Source: JBDTMC01 sp039934475
GTDB taxonomy: Bacteria > Acidobacteriota > Terriglobia > Bryobacterales > Bryobacteraceae
Reading direction: 5' to 3'
Length of the DNA stretch: 7,413 nt
NCBI GenBank assembly: GCA_039934475.1
Contig: JBDTMC010000391.1
Span: 1 to 7,413, forward strand
Part shown: positions 7,201-7,413 of the stretch, in pieces
How the letters are laid out: each line of letters opens with the position of its first letter
Position numbering within the stretch: the first letter of the stretch is position 1
Program-made: the position numbers and the translations under genes
The notes under the pieces: generated by a model
What the model was told of the DNA's origin: nothing
What the model saw: the letters and a program-made list of their open reading frames with translations, nothing else
Databases searched by the model: none

Positions 7201-7413
7201 CGGGTAAAGCGCTGCTAAACGTGAAGGGACCAATTGGTAAGGTCCTTCAGGGCTGGCAGGTGAACGGGATTTTGACGTACAACTCCGGTACACCAATTCA
7301 GATCGGCGTCAACAACACGCTGCCCCTGTTTAATGGTGGCAACACGCCGGATTCGGTTACCGGGCAGGATCCGCGCACCGGTGTTTCCGGTGGCAGCTTC
7401 GACCCGGCCAAGG
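4296..7413 (+). CDS. TonB-dependent receptor, Oar-like, with N-terminal carboxypeptidase-regulatory-like domain (3' end beyond window)
   Basis: The frame is open for 1,039 codons to the right edge; acidobacterial relatives are usually about 1,100-1,200 residues, so the barrel's last strands are missing. It starts MMTKAFGHLVVLLVLCAAVLSAQ, a signal peptide ending near residue 22. Residues about 27-107 form a carboxypeptidase-regulatory-like (CarboxypepD_reg) beta-sandwich, with GSIRGTVHDASGGVIPAVKV, SGNYNIPQLPPGQY and TDSVTVQAEAP at its end. Residues about 115-255 form the plug, with DLPIN near 144, IQIDGM, a VQEMSVLTSNYPAEYG segment and IKSGTNALHGSGWEFLRN. The outer-membrane barrel follows, with family-typical stretches such as IPKVYDGRNKTFWF, RDPFPGNIIPDDRISPVS and LNLGLRWD. 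Its role is TonB/ExbBD-energised uptake or binding at the outer membrane; the substrate cannot be read from sequence. No TonB box is obvious. The upstream GH-like gene suggests a glycan, without proof. Confidence 0.9.
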   Translation, partial: MMTKAFGHLVVLLVLCAAVLSAQSDRGSIRGTVHDASGGVIPAVKVTASNVGTGVQTTVTSTDSGNYNIPQLPPGQYIVMAEKSGFKKLIRENVSVEISGVAGLDLSLEIGAVTDSVTVQAEAPSLKSETTDVSTFVSSKAFNDLPINAGGGRAPENMLYLTPGFTGNTFDAHINGSQTLSKEIQIDGMSTVIAEVQGDPRTLTFPPDAVQEMSVLTSNYPAEYGTSGGGVERMVIKSGTNALHGSGWEFLRNEKLDARGFFNSARSVHHENEYGFVAGGPAYIPKVYDGRNKTFWFSSFNWYKNRGGAQNSVASVPDDAMRAGDLSGLTNADGSLKQIYDPTTTRTDSSGNLVRDPFPGNIIPDDRISPVSKAILSYVPNAKINQPFNNYSASGNSKADNRNFTFKADHYITSSHRLSATYNDGRNLDNGPYAQLPHPVASTRNGTNTQKTARATYDWSISPAILNQFKAGFNRQHQYLIGEEIATNYGQKVGISGINNGFPVVSGWEFTPLAQNQDEIQPISNTFLVADSLSWTRGKHNLKFGFDFRKLQHQGVYPSRPAQFGFGTGETAFPSGDLRTTTGSGYAGFLLGAVDGSTMYINDVVQGARWTYLAFYVQDDFKLTPRITLNLGLRWDSYTPVQEVFDRQSVMDPTAPNPAAGGIPGAYVFAGEGSAPHTGTDRLTTAQNTYKKAFGPRLGLAYKLSDRFVIRTAYGISYAPGGALAGGNNFGSLDGYSGQANFQTKDNGLTPAYNWNNGFPQNFDHPPFIQAGLNVGSGATMWGDKAAIPAQRQDWNFGTQYQLKAGMLLDVSYVGAKTTRLNTGAFNINQTPTQYLSLGSDLLNKSIYDPAVAAKGFTAPYSGFVGSLAQALRPFPQYLGVGQQNTSNVGNATYNSLQVKMEKQFSKGLFLLTTYTFSKSITDANSSLGGFFSPGARDQYNRSLEKALAVYNSPHRFVTAFNYELPIGPGKALLNVKGPIGKVLQGWQVNGILTYNSGTPIQIGVNNTLPLFNGGNTPDSVTGQDPRTGVSGGSFDPAK

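Noticed and set aside
1..7413. Mobile elements, CRISPR arrays, tRNA or rRNA genes
   Set aside because: No terminal inverted repeats with a transposase, no regularly spaced repeats, and no tRNA- or rRNA-like conserved stretches were found by reading both strands.

Overview
The window most resembles a piece of a soil Acidobacterium of the Solibacter/Bryobacter type (class Terriglobia). The best evidence is the long gene at its right end: an outer-membrane TonB-dependent receptor that begins with a signal peptide and a carboxypeptidase-regulatory-like domain and continues into an Oar-like beta-barrel. That arrangement occurs in very many copies in acidobacterial genomes. Exported proteins whose signal peptides end in Ala-Gln and moderately high-GC genes fit the same picture. 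This assignment is an inference; the window has no rRNA or tRNA to confirm it.

Layout: (1) Bases 1-245 carry the C-terminal end of a plus-strand reading frame cut by the left edge. It is not recognised and has lower GC (about 49% by hand count over bases 1-240). (2) A 153-base gap (246-398) separates it tail to tail from the next gene. (3) A minus-strand gene (399-2048) encodes a secreted, mostly helical protein of unknown function, about 549 residues long, with a beta-rich N-terminal part and HEAT-like helices. (4) A short divergent control region (2049-2153) holds a strongly pyrimidine-biased stretch and two good ribosome-binding sites; both flanking genes appear to use non-ATG starts. (5) A plus-strand gene (2154-3911) encodes a secreted glycoside-hydrolase-like protein related to the GH71/GH99/WbsX TIM-barrel group, followed by a CBM9/DOMON-like beta-sandwich. 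(6) A 384-base AT-richer gap (3912-4295) contains several inverted repeats, an imperfect direct repeat and a weak promoter candidate. (7) The TonB-dependent receptor gene starts at 4296 and is still open at the right edge.

How the genes may work together: the GH-like enzyme plus carbohydrate-binding module next to a TonB-dependent receptor suggests glycan capture, with cleavage or binding outside the inner membrane and uptake across the outer membrane. No SusD-like partner, regulator or inner-membrane transporter is visible, and the 384-base gap argues against simple co-transcription, so the functional link is a hypothesis. The divergent unknown protein shares the control region with the GH-like gene and may be co-regulated with it. 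I saw no mobile element, CRISPR array or RNA gene, and no clear sign of a wholly new system. The points most worth a second look are the altered active-site motif of the GH-like protein, the structured gap before the receptor gene, and the unassigned secreted protein.
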